From an uncultured Agathobacter sp. (lineage in GTDB: Bacteria > Bacillota > Clostridia > Lachnospirales > Lachnospiraceae): a stretch of 64,000 bases of DNA. Below are positions 41,185 through 49,162 of this stretch, one piece after another (within the stretch, counting starts at the first letter, position 1; each line of letters starts with the position of its first letter). The translations under genes and the position numbers were made by a program. The notes under the pieces were generated by a model. It saw nothing but the letters and a program-made list of their open reading frames with translations. It was not told the origin of the DNA and did no database searches. The stretch is from the NCBI GenBank assembly GCA_910587655.1, contig CAJUND010000009.1, positions 1-64,000 on the forward strand, read 5' to 3'.

Positions 41185-44100
41185 ATGAAAAAAATAATGT
41201 TGAAAAAAATTGCGGCATTTGCCATGGCAGCAGTCATGGTACTCGCTTCGCTGGCAATACCTTCTGTCCAGGCAGAAGCTTCGTCAGAAAAATCGGTAAA
41301 AAACGTTAAGCTGAAAATTGGTTCCGAGACTGTCACAAATAAGAAATATACGATGACAGATGGAAGTTCAAAGACGTTAAAAGTAACAGTTACGCCTGCT
41401 TCTGCGATGAAGGGCGTAACATTCAAATCCGGCAGGACAAAGGTTGCGACAGTTAGCAGCAAAGGAAAGATTACTGCGAGGATGCCCGGAACAGCAAAAA
41501 TTACGGTGACAGTAACAGGCAAAGATAACAGGAAGACAAAAAAATATGTCACGGTGACCGTAAAGAAAGCAACAGCCGTAAAAAAAGTTAAGCTGAAGAT
41601 TGGCTCAGAAACTGTTACAAATAAGAAATATGCTGTAACAAAAGGGGAGACAAAGAAGCTGACTGTAATAGTTACACCGGATTCTGCAAAGAAGAGCGTT
41701 GCATTTAAATCGAATAATAAGTCGGTGGCGGAGGTTGACAAAAAAGGAAAGATTACTGCCAAAGATGCCGGAACAGCAAAGATTTCCGTAACCGTTACCG
41801 GATGGAATAAAAAGAAGACAACAAAGTATGTAAACATATTGGCAGGGGAGACAGAGCCGGATACGCCGGAAGAACCGGATACCCCGTCTGCACCGGGAGC
41901 GGCTGATCCGAAGCCGTCTGTGCCGGTAAAGGATTCGGACGGATACAGACTGAAATGGCGGGATGAATTTGATGGAACTGCACTAAACAGAAATGACTGG
42001 AATGTTGAGCTGCATGAGCCGGGCTGGGTAAATGCAGAACTTCAGAAATATGTCGATTCAGAAGAAAATATTTACCTGAAAGACGGTAAACTGGTAATCA
42101 CGCCAATCCAGACAAAAAATGATGACGGTACATATTCTTATACATCAGGCCGTATAAACACACAGGGAAAACATGATTTTACATATGGCATTTTTGAAGC
42201 CCGGGTAAAAGTTCCAAAAGGCCAGGGATATCTTCCGGCATTCTGGATGATGCCCCAGAATGAAAACCTGTATGGCCAGTGGCCGAGATGCGGTGAGATT
42301 GATATTATGGAAGTGATGGGACAGCAGACAAACAAAGCCTATGGAACCATTCACTATGGAAACCCGCACAATGAGAACCAGGGAACATATAACCTGACAG
42401 AAGGAAGCTTTTCAGACAGTTATCATACATTTGCTGTGGAATGGCTTCCGGGAGAAATTATCTGGTATGTAGACGGTGTGGAAACTTACAGAACAAGCGA
42501 CTGGTTTTCTGCTACAGCAGGGCAGGGTAAACTCACATATCCGGCTCCGTTTGACCAGCCGTTCCATGTGATTCTCAATCTTGCAGTTGGCGGAAGCTGG
42601 GTAGGAAATCCGGTGGATGAAACATTCGAGAGCCAGAATTATTCTGTTGATTTTGTAAGAATATACCAGAAAGACAGTTATGATGACAGCAGCGTGACAG
42701 CTCCGGAGAAAGCGAAGGTGGATGTTCCGACGATAAATGAAAATCTGGTTCGCAACGGAGATTTTGCGTCAGCAGAAGATCTTGATGACGAAGTGGACTG
42801 GCATTTTGCGACTGCTAATAATGGAGAAGGTTCTGCAGCTATCAGTAATCAGGCAATTAATATTACAACGAAAAATGCTGGAACAGTGGATTACAGCATC
42901 CAGCTCTGGCAGGCAGGTATTCCAATGAAGAAAGGTGCGACTTATGAAGTTTCATTTGATGCTTATGCAGATACTGCAAGAACAATGAGTTCAAAAATTT
43001 CCGCACCGGATAACGGATGGGCGGTATACGGCTCCTCTGGTTCCATAAATTTGTCAACATCTAACCAGACCTTTACTTATCAGGTTACGATGACTTCTGA
43101 TGACGATGCAAACGGCCGTCTGGAATTTAATATGGGCAATTGCGGTTCTACCGCGGGAATCCATATCAGCAGCGTAAACGTAAAAGCGACAAATTATGAG
43201 GCGCCTGCGGAAGATGATACGAAAACAGTTCTTGCTGATGGAAACTATGTATATAATGGGGCATTCCAGGAAGGCGACAAGCGTCTTGGATACTGGGAGA
43301 TTTCTGAGCAGCCGGGTGCATCTGTTTCCGTGACGGGATTAAGTGATGGCAGAAGACTAAAAGTTGTGGCTCCGGCAGGGATTTCACAGGAGAATCCGGT
43401 CACGGTTACCCAGAGAGGTCTGGCGCTGACAGCTGGAGAATATGCATTCAGCTGTGATGCAGAAGGTCCGTCAGGCGGGGAGATGACCATATGCGTGGCA
43501 GGCCATGAAATCAGTGTGCCGCTGACAGGTGCAAAGCAGACAGTCAAAGAGAAATTTACACTGCATGACGTGGCAAGGGATGTGGCAAACAAAGATCTTG
43601 AATTTAAAATTACATCAGCAGGTACTTACTATCTGGACAATATCCGCCTTGTTGAGGACAGTCTGATTAAAAACGGAAACTTTAATGCAGGGTTTGCAGG
43701 TTATGAACCATATGTTGACGGCAGTGCGGATGCTGCTTATGTAGTAGACAGCCAGAAAGAAGATAATGCAGCAAACTTTGGAATTACGAATACCGGTGAT
43801 GCGGACTGGAAAATTCAGTTAAAGCAGAATCATGTGGAACTGGAAAACGGACAGTGGTACAGACTGACACTGGATGTGAAATCCACAATAAACAGAAAAT
43901 TCATGTATGCAATCCAGAGGGACGGAAGCAAACATAATGATGACTGGACGCCGTATGTTCAGGAGACGGTAGATATCAGTAACAGCTGGCAGACATTTAG
44001 CAGTGAGTTCCAGATGAAAGAGCCGACAGACCCTGAGTCCGTACTGAGTCTTTCCATGGGTGCAGTGGGCGGAACGCAGATTACACAGAAGCATGACATA

Positions 44101-44637
44101 TATATTGACAATATTGCCCTGGAGAAAATAGAGGCTCCTGCGATTGAAGAAAAGCCTGCAGGGGAGAATCTGCTGAAGAATGCCGATTTCGCATATGGCA
44201 GTATTGACGGATGGACTGAGACAATTGCAAACTGGGAAAATGGTCCGGGTGCAGATGCAGTCCGCACAATCAGCGGCAATGTCATTCAGTATGCGATTAG
44301 CAGTGTTGGTACAGAGGACTGGAATATCCAGTTAAAACAGAGCGGCATTACCTTAGAGGCAGGCGCAGCATATACAGTCACGTTTAAAGTAAAATCCTCG
44401 GTGGCACGTACAATAAAGTCAGGAGTAATGAGCACTGCTTATGACTGGTACGGTGGAGCTGGCATTGAACTGGCAGCAGATACGGAGCAGGAAGTGAAGT
44501 TTGATTTTACAATGGAAGGAGAGGACAGGGCTGCAGACTTCTATGTTTCCATGGGAAAGATAACAGATGTTGATACCCCTGCATCTACGATTACACTGTC
44601 AGATTTCAGTCTGGTTAAACAACAGGCGCTGGAATAA
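41185..44637 (+). CDS. Large secreted GH16 beta-glucanase with Ig-like and carbohydrate-binding domains
   Basis: A 1150-residue secreted enzyme. A signal peptide covers about residues 1-32 (ending VQAEAS). Two BIG2-type Ig-like domains (about 35-130 and 133-215) repeat KLKIGSETVTNKKY. A Pro-rich linker precedes the GH16 laminarinase-type domain (about 250-500) with catalytic motif GEIDIMEVMG (E371, D373, E376). About four CBM4/9-like domains follow, starting at NLVRNGDF, YVYNGAFQ, LIKNGNF and NLLKNADF. It should cleave beta-1,3- or mixed-linkage glucans outside the cell. No wall-sorting motif is seen. AGGAGG sites precede the ATG. Confidence 0.93.
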   Translation: MKKIMLKKIAAFAMAAVMVLASLAIPSVQAEASSEKSVKNVKLKIGSETVTNKKYTMTDGSSKTLKVTVTPASAMKGVTFKSGRTKVATVSSKGKITARMPGTAKITVTVTGKDNRKTKKYVTVTVKKATAVKKVKLKIGSETVTNKKYAVTKGETKKLTVIVTPDSAKKSVAFKSNNKSVAEVDKKGKITAKDAGTAKISVTVTGWNKKKTTKYVNILAGETEPDTPEEPDTPSAPGAADPKPSVPVKDSDGYRLKWRDEFDGTALNRNDWNVELHEPGWVNAELQKYVDSEENIYLKDGKLVITPIQTKNDDGTYSYTSGRINTQGKHDFTYGIFEARVKVPKGQGYLPAFWMMPQNENLYGQWPRCGEIDIMEVMGQQTNKAYGTIHYGNPHNENQGTYNLTEGSFSDSYHTFAVEWLPGEIIWYVDGVETYRTSDWFSATAGQGKLTYPAPFDQPFHVILNLAVGGSWVGNPVDETFESQNYSVDFVRIYQKDSYDDSSVTAPEKAKVDVPTINENLVRNGDFASAEDLDDEVDWHFATANNGEGSAAISNQAINITTKNAGTVDYSIQLWQAGIPMKKGATYEVSFDAYADTARTMSSKISAPDNGWAVYGSSGSINLSTSNQTFTYQVTMTSDDDANGRLEFNMGNCGSTAGIHISSVNVKATNYEAPAEDDTKTVLADGNYVYNGAFQEGDKRLGYWEISEQPGASVSVTGLSDGRRLKVVAPAGISQENPVTVTQRGLALTAGEYAFSCDAEGPSGGEMTICVAGHEISVPLTGAKQTVKEKFTLHDVARDVANKDLEFKITSAGTYYLDNIRLVEDSLIKNGNFNAGFAGYEPYVDGSADAAYVVDSQKEDNAANFGITNTGDADWKIQLKQNHVELENGQWYRLTLDVKSTINRKFMYAIQRDGSKHNDDWTPYVQETVDISNSWQTFSSEFQMKEPTDPESVLSLSMGAVGGTQITQKHDIYIDNIALEKIEAPAIEEKPAGENLLKNADFAYGSIDGWTETIANWENGPGADAVRTISGNVIQYAISSVGTEDWNIQLKQSGITLEAGAAYTVTFKVKSSVARTIKSGVMSTAYDWYGGAGIELAADTEQEVKFDFTMEGEDRAADFYVSMGKITDVDTPASTITLSDFSLVKQQALE

Positions 44638-44644
44638 AGAGGGG

Positions 44645-44690
44645 AAGGGATACTTGGTACAAGGAAGTATCCCTTTTCCTTTTTTGATTT
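44645..44690 (+). terminator. Terminator after the GH16 glucanase gene
   Basis: AAGGGATACTT and AAGTATCCCTT pair perfectly over 11 bp around a 9-base loop, followed by T-rich sequence. Confidence 0.8.
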
Positions 44691-44705
44691 TTTTGGAAAA
44701 AAAGG

Positions 44706-44734
44706 TTGACACATGACATTTCTCCATGTATAAT
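44706..44734 (+). promoter_or_regulatory. Consensus promoter of tRNA-Gln
   Basis: TTGACA (44706-44711), 17-base spacer, TATAAT (44729-44734): an exact consensus sigma-A promoter, 19 bases before the tRNA. Confidence 0.92.
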
Positions 44735-44753
44735 AGCTTTTGTTGGTGAACAT

Positions 44754-44825
44754 TGGCCCATCGCCAAATGGTAAGGCAACGGACTCTGACTCCGTCATTT
44801 CCAGGTTCGAATCCTGGTGGGCCAG
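44754..44825 (+). tRNA. tRNA-Gln (anticodon CTG)
   Basis: A 72-base cloverleaf. The acceptor arms TGGCCCA and TGGGCCA pair fully, with discriminator G. The D-loop has AAATGGTAAGGC, the anticodon loop CTCTGAC carries anticodon CTG (codon CAG), and the T-arm CCAGGTTCGAATCCTGG is perfect. The 3' CCA is not encoded (CTA follows). It has its own promoter and terminator. Confidence 0.95.
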
Positions 44826-44834
44826 CTAGAGAAA

Positions 44835-44868
44835 AATCCCCGGCAGGGAAAATCTGCCGGGATTTTTT
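44835..44868 (+). terminator. Terminator of tRNA-Gln
   Basis: AATCCCCGGCAG and CTGCCGGGATT pair with one bulged C, followed by TTTTTT. Confidence 0.85.
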
Positions 44869-44927
44869 ATTGCGCTGCATTGCACAGCAGTCAGATATCT
44901 GCCGGAATACAGATTTTGCCATCCCCC

Positions 44928-44957
44928 TTGAAACTTCCCGCAGCACTGTAGTATAAT
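44928..44957 (+). promoter_or_regulatory. Promoter of the acyl-ACP thioesterase gene
   Basis: TTGAAA (44928-44933), 18-base spacer, TATAAT (44952-44957), about 35 bases before the start codon. Confidence 0.7.
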
Positions 44958-44991
44958 AATGGACAGGTTACCAGTTTAAAACAAGAGGTGT

Positions 44992-45702
44992 ATGATGTAC
45001 GAATTTGACAGCAGGGTACGATACAGCGAAGTAGATGCAAAAGGCCGGATGACATGGCTTGCGCTTATGGATTATTTTCAGGACTGCAGTGTGTTTCATT
45101 CCGAAAGCCTGCAGGTGGGTGTGGATTACCTCGCAAAAAACCATATTGCCTGGGTTCTGTCCTCGTGGCAGATTTGTGTAAACCGTATGCCGCGTCTGGC
45201 GGATGTCGTTACCACACAGACATGGGCGTACGGAATGAAAAGCTTTTACGGATACCGTAATTTTGCCATGAACGATGAAAAAGGTGAGAGACTTGCGTAT
45301 GCCAATTCCGTGTGGGTGCTTATGGACACGCAGACCGGCCGTCCGCAGCGGATTCCGCAGATTATGCCGGATACCTTTGGGTTTGAACCGCAGCTTCCCA
45401 TGGAATGCAGCGAACGCAAAATCCGTATTCCGGAACAGACGGTTCCCTGCCCTTCACTGGTGGTTCCGCAGTACTTTATTGATACCAACCAGCATATGAA
45501 TAACAGCCGGTATGTGGAGGTTGCGCTGGAATACCTGCCGGAGGATTTTTCCGTCAGTGAGGTGCGCGTGGAATACAAAAAAGCGGCTGTGCAGGGGGAC
45601 ATTTTAGTTCCGCGGATGCTGGCGGAAACAGACAGGGTGACGGTTGTGCTTGGCGGGGAAGACGAAAACGTGTATGCCATTGTTGCATTTCTCCGGAAAT
45701 AA
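44992..45702 (+). CDS. Acyl-ACP thioesterase
   Basis: A 236-residue hot-dog-fold thioesterase of the FatA/FatB-like bacterial family, which releases fatty acids from acyl carrier protein. The first hot-dog repeat has YSEVDAKGRMTWLALMDYFQ and a GVDYLAKNHIAWVLSSW segment; the second has YFIDTNQHMNNSRYVEVALEYLP with the expected catalytic Asp, Asn and His (DTNQHMNN). Two ATG codons in tandem (44992, 44995) share the AGAGGTG site; the second is better spaced. The CvfB-like gene follows after 52 bases. Confidence 0.9.
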   Translation: MMYEFDSRVRYSEVDAKGRMTWLALMDYFQDCSVFHSESLQVGVDYLAKNHIAWVLSSWQICVNRMPRLADVVTTQTWAYGMKSFYGYRNFAMNDEKGERLAYANSVWVLMDTQTGRPQRIPQIMPDTFGFEPQLPMECSERKIRIPEQTVPCPSLVVPQYFIDTNQHMNNSRYVEVALEYLPEDFSVSEVRVEYKKAAVQGDILVPRMLAETDRVTVVLGGEDENVYAIVAFLRK

Positions 45703-45754
45703 AGCCTGTACAGAGTGAATCCTGTAAAAACAGGAAGAAAGGTTAAAATAATTT

Positions 45755-46597
45755 ATGAAATTAGGAGAGTATCAGGAATTATATTACATAAAAAAGGTGG
45801 ATTTCGGGATTTATCTTGCCGAGTCTGAGGACAGTGAAACGCGTGTGCTCCTGCCGGCAAAACAGGTGCCGGAGGATATCCGTCCCGGTGAAAAGCTCCG
45901 GGTGTTTCTTTATAAGGATTCGCAGGACCGTCCGATTGCCACAACCAGGGAGCCGAAGCTCACACTTGGGGAATGTGCGCCGCTTCTGGTAAAGGAAGTG
46001 GGAAAAATCGGCGCATTTCTGGACTGGGGGCTGGAAAAAGACCTGTTTCTTCCATATAAAGAGATGACCAGCCAGTTAAAAGAAGGGGATGAGGTGCTCG
46101 TAACACTCTATATTGACAAAAGCAGGCGGCTCTGTGCCAGCATGAAAGGTATTTATGACTTGTTGTCAAAGGACTCCGGTTACCAGAAGGATGAGACGGT
46201 GAGCGGAAGGGTATATGAATTTTCAGATAATTTTGGCACGTTTGTGGCTGTGGATGATAAGTATTCAGCCAGGATTCCGAATACGGAGGACAGCAGTTTT
46301 TTAAGGATCGGGGATGTGGTTGAGGCAAAAATTACTGCGGTAAAGCCTGACGGCAAGCTGGACCTTACCCTGCGGGAACGTGCCTGGATTCAGATGGATG
46401 CAGATTCTGAGAAGATTTATAAGCTGATAGAATCCTATTCCGGCGTTCTGCCTTTTACGGAAAAAGCCAGCCCGGAAGTGATTAAGAGGGAGACAGGTTT
46501 AAGCAAGGCGGCATTTAAGCGTGCCATCGGCAGGCTGTACAGGGAACGCAGAATTGTTCTGGATGATGGAAAAATCCGAGTCAATCATGGACAGTAA
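45755..46597 (+). CDS. S1-like RNA-binding protein, CvfB/YitL family
   Basis: A 280-residue protein with tandem S1-type OB domains followed by a small winged helix. In CvfB of Staphylococcus this architecture binds RNA and affects virulence gene expression. Visible: YYIKKVDFGIYLAE (first OB), VGKIGAFLDWGLEKDLFLPYKE (second), VYEFSDNFGTFVAVDDKYSARIPN and VEAKITAVKPDGKLDLTLRE (third), then LSKAAFKRAIGRLYRERRI (winged helix). A GAAAGG site lies upstream. The function here is probably post-transcriptional regulation. Confidence 0.9.
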   Translation: MKLGEYQELYYIKKVDFGIYLAESEDSETRVLLPAKQVPEDIRPGEKLRVFLYKDSQDRPIATTREPKLTLGECAPLLVKEVGKIGAFLDWGLEKDLFLPYKEMTSQLKEGDEVLVTLYIDKSRRLCASMKGIYDLLSKDSGYQKDETVSGRVYEFSDNFGTFVAVDDKYSARIPNTEDSSFLRIGDVVEAKITAVKPDGKLDLTLRERAWIQMDADSEKIYKLIESYSGVLPFTEKASPEVIKRETGLSKAAFKRAIGRLYRERRIVLDDGKIRVNHGQ

Positions 46598-46654
46598 AAG
46601 AAATTAAAAAATAAAAGAAAGGAAAAAGGCTGCAGGTCCTGCAGAACCTGCGGC

Positions 46655-47041
46655 ATGGTACAAAACATGAAAAACATAATCAGCACAGACAAGGCTCCGG
46701 CGGCAATCGGACCATATTCCCAGGCGGTTGAAACAGGAGGGATGGTATACACCTCCGGCATTATTCCGGTTGTACCGTCCACCGGTGAGATTCCGGAAGG
46801 CTCCGTGGCACAGGCAAGGCAGGCATTTGAAAATCTTTCCCACCTGCTGAAAGCGGCGGGAACAGATATGGAACATGTCATAAAGACAACCGTATTTATT
46901 AAGGAGATGAATGACTTTTCAGCAATCAATGAAGTGTATGCAGAATTCTTTCCGTCACCGTATCCTGCAAGGAGCTGTGTGGAAGTGGCAAGGCTGCCAA
47001 AGGACGTGATGCTTGAAATTGAAGCGGTAGCAGTAAAATAA
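46655..47041 (+). CDS. ridA: RidA family 2-iminobutanoate/2-iminopropanoate deaminase
   Basis: A 128-residue RidA protein that hydrolyses reactive enamine/imine intermediates released by PLP enzymes such as threonine dehydratase. Signatures are APAAIGPYSQAVETGGMVYTSG near the N-terminus, VPSTGEIPEG, and the C-terminal PSPYPARSCVEVARLPKDV with the substrate-binding arginine. An ATG at 46667 would give the more usual MKNIIST start; neither start has a strong ribosome binding site. It converges on the YjfB gene across a shared terminator. Confidence 0.94.
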   Translation: MVQNMKNIISTDKAPAAIGPYSQAVETGGMVYTSGIIPVVPSTGEIPEGSVAQARQAFENLSHLLKAAGTDMEHVIKTTVFIKEMNDFSAINEVYAEFFPSPYPARSCVEVARLPKDVMLEIEAVAVK

Positions 47042-47045
47042 ATGC

Positions 47046-47076
47046 AAAAAGGAACTGTTAAAAACAGTTCCTTTTT
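47046..47076. terminator. Bidirectional terminator between ridA and the YjfB-like gene
   Basis: AAAAAGGAACTGTT and AACAGTTCCTTTTT pair perfectly over 14 bp with a 3-base loop, giving a T-run in both directions. Confidence 0.9.
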
Positions 47077-47107
47077 CATGGTCTGTACCAGGCAGTCTTT
47101 CCTGAAA

Positions 47108-47302
47108 TTATACAGAAACGTCAATGTTTCCGCCCAGATTCGGATATACAGAATGCTCCATCATTTTTGCAAGACCGTCATTTAAGGTCTGGCTTGTTTC
47201 CAGCGCCTTGTCAAGCATGGCAAGACTTGTCTGGCTGGTAAGGGTGCCGGTTTCTGATAAATTCAGGGCACTGAGTGCAGAGTTTACACTTGAAATCTCC
47301 AT
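47108..47302 (-). CDS. YjfB family putative motility protein
   Basis: A 64-residue protein of the YjfB family: MEISSVNSALSAL at the start, a helical middle (SLAMLDKALETSQTLNDGLAKMM) and a short tail. Family members are linked by name with motility, but no flagellar gene is nearby and the role is unknown. The ATG is preferred over an upstream GTG because AGGAGG is 8 bases before it. Confidence 0.85.
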   Translation of the reverse strand: MEISSVNSALSALNLSETGTLTSQTSLAMLDKALETSQTLNDGLAKMMEHSVYPNLGGNIDVSV

Positions 47303-47485
47303 ATTTTCCACCTCCTGATTATGTAGTGAAAATTCAGAATATATATAGAATTATTATCGCACAGAAAACTGGAAAAATCAAGTGCTGGAATGGAATCTGA
47401 CCCGATATAAAACGAACTGTTCACAATGTACATCAAACCAGAAAAAATGCAGAAAAATATGGAAAATTTTTCATATTGAATAGGG

Positions 47486-47514
47486 TTGACACATAGAATG
47501 TCGTTTGCTATAAT
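47486..47514 (+). promoter_or_regulatory. Consensus promoter of the SH3/NlpC-P60 gene
   Basis: TTGACA (47486-47491), 17-base spacer, TATAAT (47509-47514), an exact consensus. The AT-rich leader after it has two copies of TGTAACAAAT (near 47528 and 47559), whose meaning is unclear. Confidence 0.9.
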
Positions 47515-47597
47515 AGCATCGTAATAAATGTAACAAATTTGTAATAAACAAGCGATTATGTAACAAATAAACTGATGAAAATTTTTTGGAGGATTAT

Positions 47598-48836
47598 ATG
47601 AACCGTAGTAAAGCGATATTAAAATTGACAGCATGTGGACTGGCAGGAGCTCTGACAGTTGGCAATTTTACCGTTGAGGCAGAAGCAGCAGCGACCGCAG
47701 GAATTACTAATTATACGTCAAATATTGTAACGAACTCTACCAGCCCGTCAGCGGGATTTTCCCGTGCAGTAAACCAGTGTGCAGCATCTGTTGAGGATGA
47801 AGCCGCTGTTGCAAGTGCACAGGTCAATGTGGCAGAGAACGAAGCTCCGGTTGTAAAAAGCGATTACGAAGATATTGCGGTTGCAACCGTAACAGATTAT
47901 GTTCATATCCGTAAGAAAGCATCCAAGGACAGCAAGTCCCTTGGAAAGTTATATACAAATAATGTAGGAACCGTTCTTGGAAAGAAAGGTGACTGGTACA
48001 AGATTCAGTCTGGTTCTGTTACCGGATATGTAAAGAGCGATTATGTGGCTGTTGGTGATGAAAAGCTCGCAGAGAAGGCAGGACGGAGAGTCGCACTTGT
48101 GAATGCGGAGACACTTAAGGTCCGTAAGAAGGCATCCCAGAAAGCAGAAGTGATTGGTCTTGTTCCGGAAGGGGACGACCTTACGGTAACCGATGAGTCG
48201 AAAGACGGCTGGGTTGGAGTATCTGTAGAAGAAGGAAAAGGATACGTATCCGCTGATTACATCGAACTGAAGACGGAATACACTTATGCAGAATCCGCAG
48301 AGGAAGAAGCAGCGCGCTTAAAGAAAGAAGAAGAGGAGCGCCAGGCAGCAGCAGCCGCTGCAGCAGCTGCCCAGCAGGCAGATAATTCAGCAAACGTTTC
48401 ATCCGGATCAGGAAACGGAAGTTCCAGCAGCAGTAATAGCAGCTCATCTTCATCCGGATCAAATACAGCAGCAGTTCCTGCCGTAACAAACGGTACCGGA
48501 TCAGCAGTTGCAAATTATGCATGCCAGTTTGTTGGCAATCCATACCGGTGGGGCGGGACAAGCCTTACCAATGGAGCAGACTGTTCAGGATTTGTAATGG
48601 CAGTATATGCACACTTTGGTGTGGGACTTCCTCACAGTTCCAGTGCTATGCGCAGTGTTGGAACCGGAGTAAGCACATCAGAAATGCAGCCGGGTGATAT
48701 CGTATGCTACAGCGGTCATGTTGGAATTTACATTGGAGGTAATTCCATCGTACACGCAAGCAACGAGAGGGACGGTATCAAAATCACCTCTCCGGCAAAT
48801 TACAGAACCATCCTTGCAGTAAGAAGGATTTTCTAA
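47598..48836 (+). CDS. Secreted SH3-domain NlpC/P60 peptidoglycan hydrolase
   Basis: A 412-residue secreted cell-wall endopeptidase. A signal peptide (about 1-30) ends in TVEAEAAA. Two SH3b domains (about 95-155, VTDYVHIRKKASKDSKSLGK, and 165-225, ETLKVRKKASQKAEVIG) bind the wall. A charged helical stretch (AEEEAARLKKEEEERQ) and a Ser/Gly linker lead to the NlpC/P60 domain (about 305-412) with catalytic Cys in GADCSGFVMAVY, His in GHVGIYIGG and a later polar residue in IVHASNER. It should cleave stem peptides, perhaps during daughter-cell separation. The ATG at 47598 follows TTGGAGG and a consensus promoter. Confidence 0.94.
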   Translation: MNRSKAILKLTACGLAGALTVGNFTVEAEAAATAGITNYTSNIVTNSTSPSAGFSRAVNQCAASVEDEAAVASAQVNVAENEAPVVKSDYEDIAVATVTDYVHIRKKASKDSKSLGKLYTNNVGTVLGKKGDWYKIQSGSVTGYVKSDYVAVGDEKLAEKAGRRVALVNAETLKVRKKASQKAEVIGLVPEGDDLTVTDESKDGWVGVSVEEGKGYVSADYIELKTEYTYAESAEEEAARLKKEEEERQAAAAAAAAAQQADNSANVSSGSGNGSSSSSNSSSSSSGSNTAAVPAVTNGTGSAVANYACQFVGNPYRWGGTSLTNGADCSGFVMAVYAHFGVGLPHSSSAMRSVGTGVSTSEMQPGDIVCYSGHVGIYIGGNSIVHASNERDGIKITSPANYRTILAVRRIF

Positions 48837-48872
48837 AACAGTCCGGTTGCGGGCGGTTACACTGATAAAAAG

Positions 48873-48908
48873 AAAAGACAGTACATGAAAAATGTATTGT
48901 CTTTTTTA
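48873..48908 (+). terminator. Terminator after the NlpC/P60 gene
   Basis: AAAAGACAGTACAT and ATGTATTGTCTTTT pair with one wobble around a short loop, then a T-run. The rest of the gap 48837-49162 holds only the next promoter. Confidence 0.8.
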
Positions 48909-49066
48909 TTACATTATAAAAAGACGGATGGTATGGCAATTATGATACAGAAAGGTAACATTTTCCGGTTAGTCTGTTTTCAAGGTTGGTTCAAGCTTAT
49001 GCGGATATGATAAGGCAGAAAACAGAACAGCTGACTGGTAAGGAAGAAATTAACATGGAAATTGCG

Positions 49067-49098
49067 TTGACAATTCCGTGGGGACAATGTACTATAAT
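49067..49098 (+). promoter_or_regulatory. Promoter of the GH25 lysozyme gene
   Basis: TTGACA (49067-49072) is followed 17 bases later by TACTAT and 20 bases later by TATAAT (49093-49098). The first spacing is the more likely functional one. Confidence 0.55.
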
Positions 49099-49162
49099 AA
49101 ATATTTTGAAGTACCATGTCCGATACTGTATAGTTAAAAATTTACATTCAGGAGGAAAAAAC

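Noticed and set aside
41160..41837. A 225-codon minus-strand frame rich in Phe/Val that looks like a membrane protein
   Set aside because: It is the antisense of the Lys/Thr-rich Ig-like repeats of the GH16 glucanase; AAA/ACA/GTA codons read backwards give hydrophobic residues.
47486..47597. Riboswitch in the AT-rich leader of the NlpC/P60 gene
   Set aside because: The leader has a consensus promoter and two TGTAACAAAT copies but no stable structure or known aptamer pattern.
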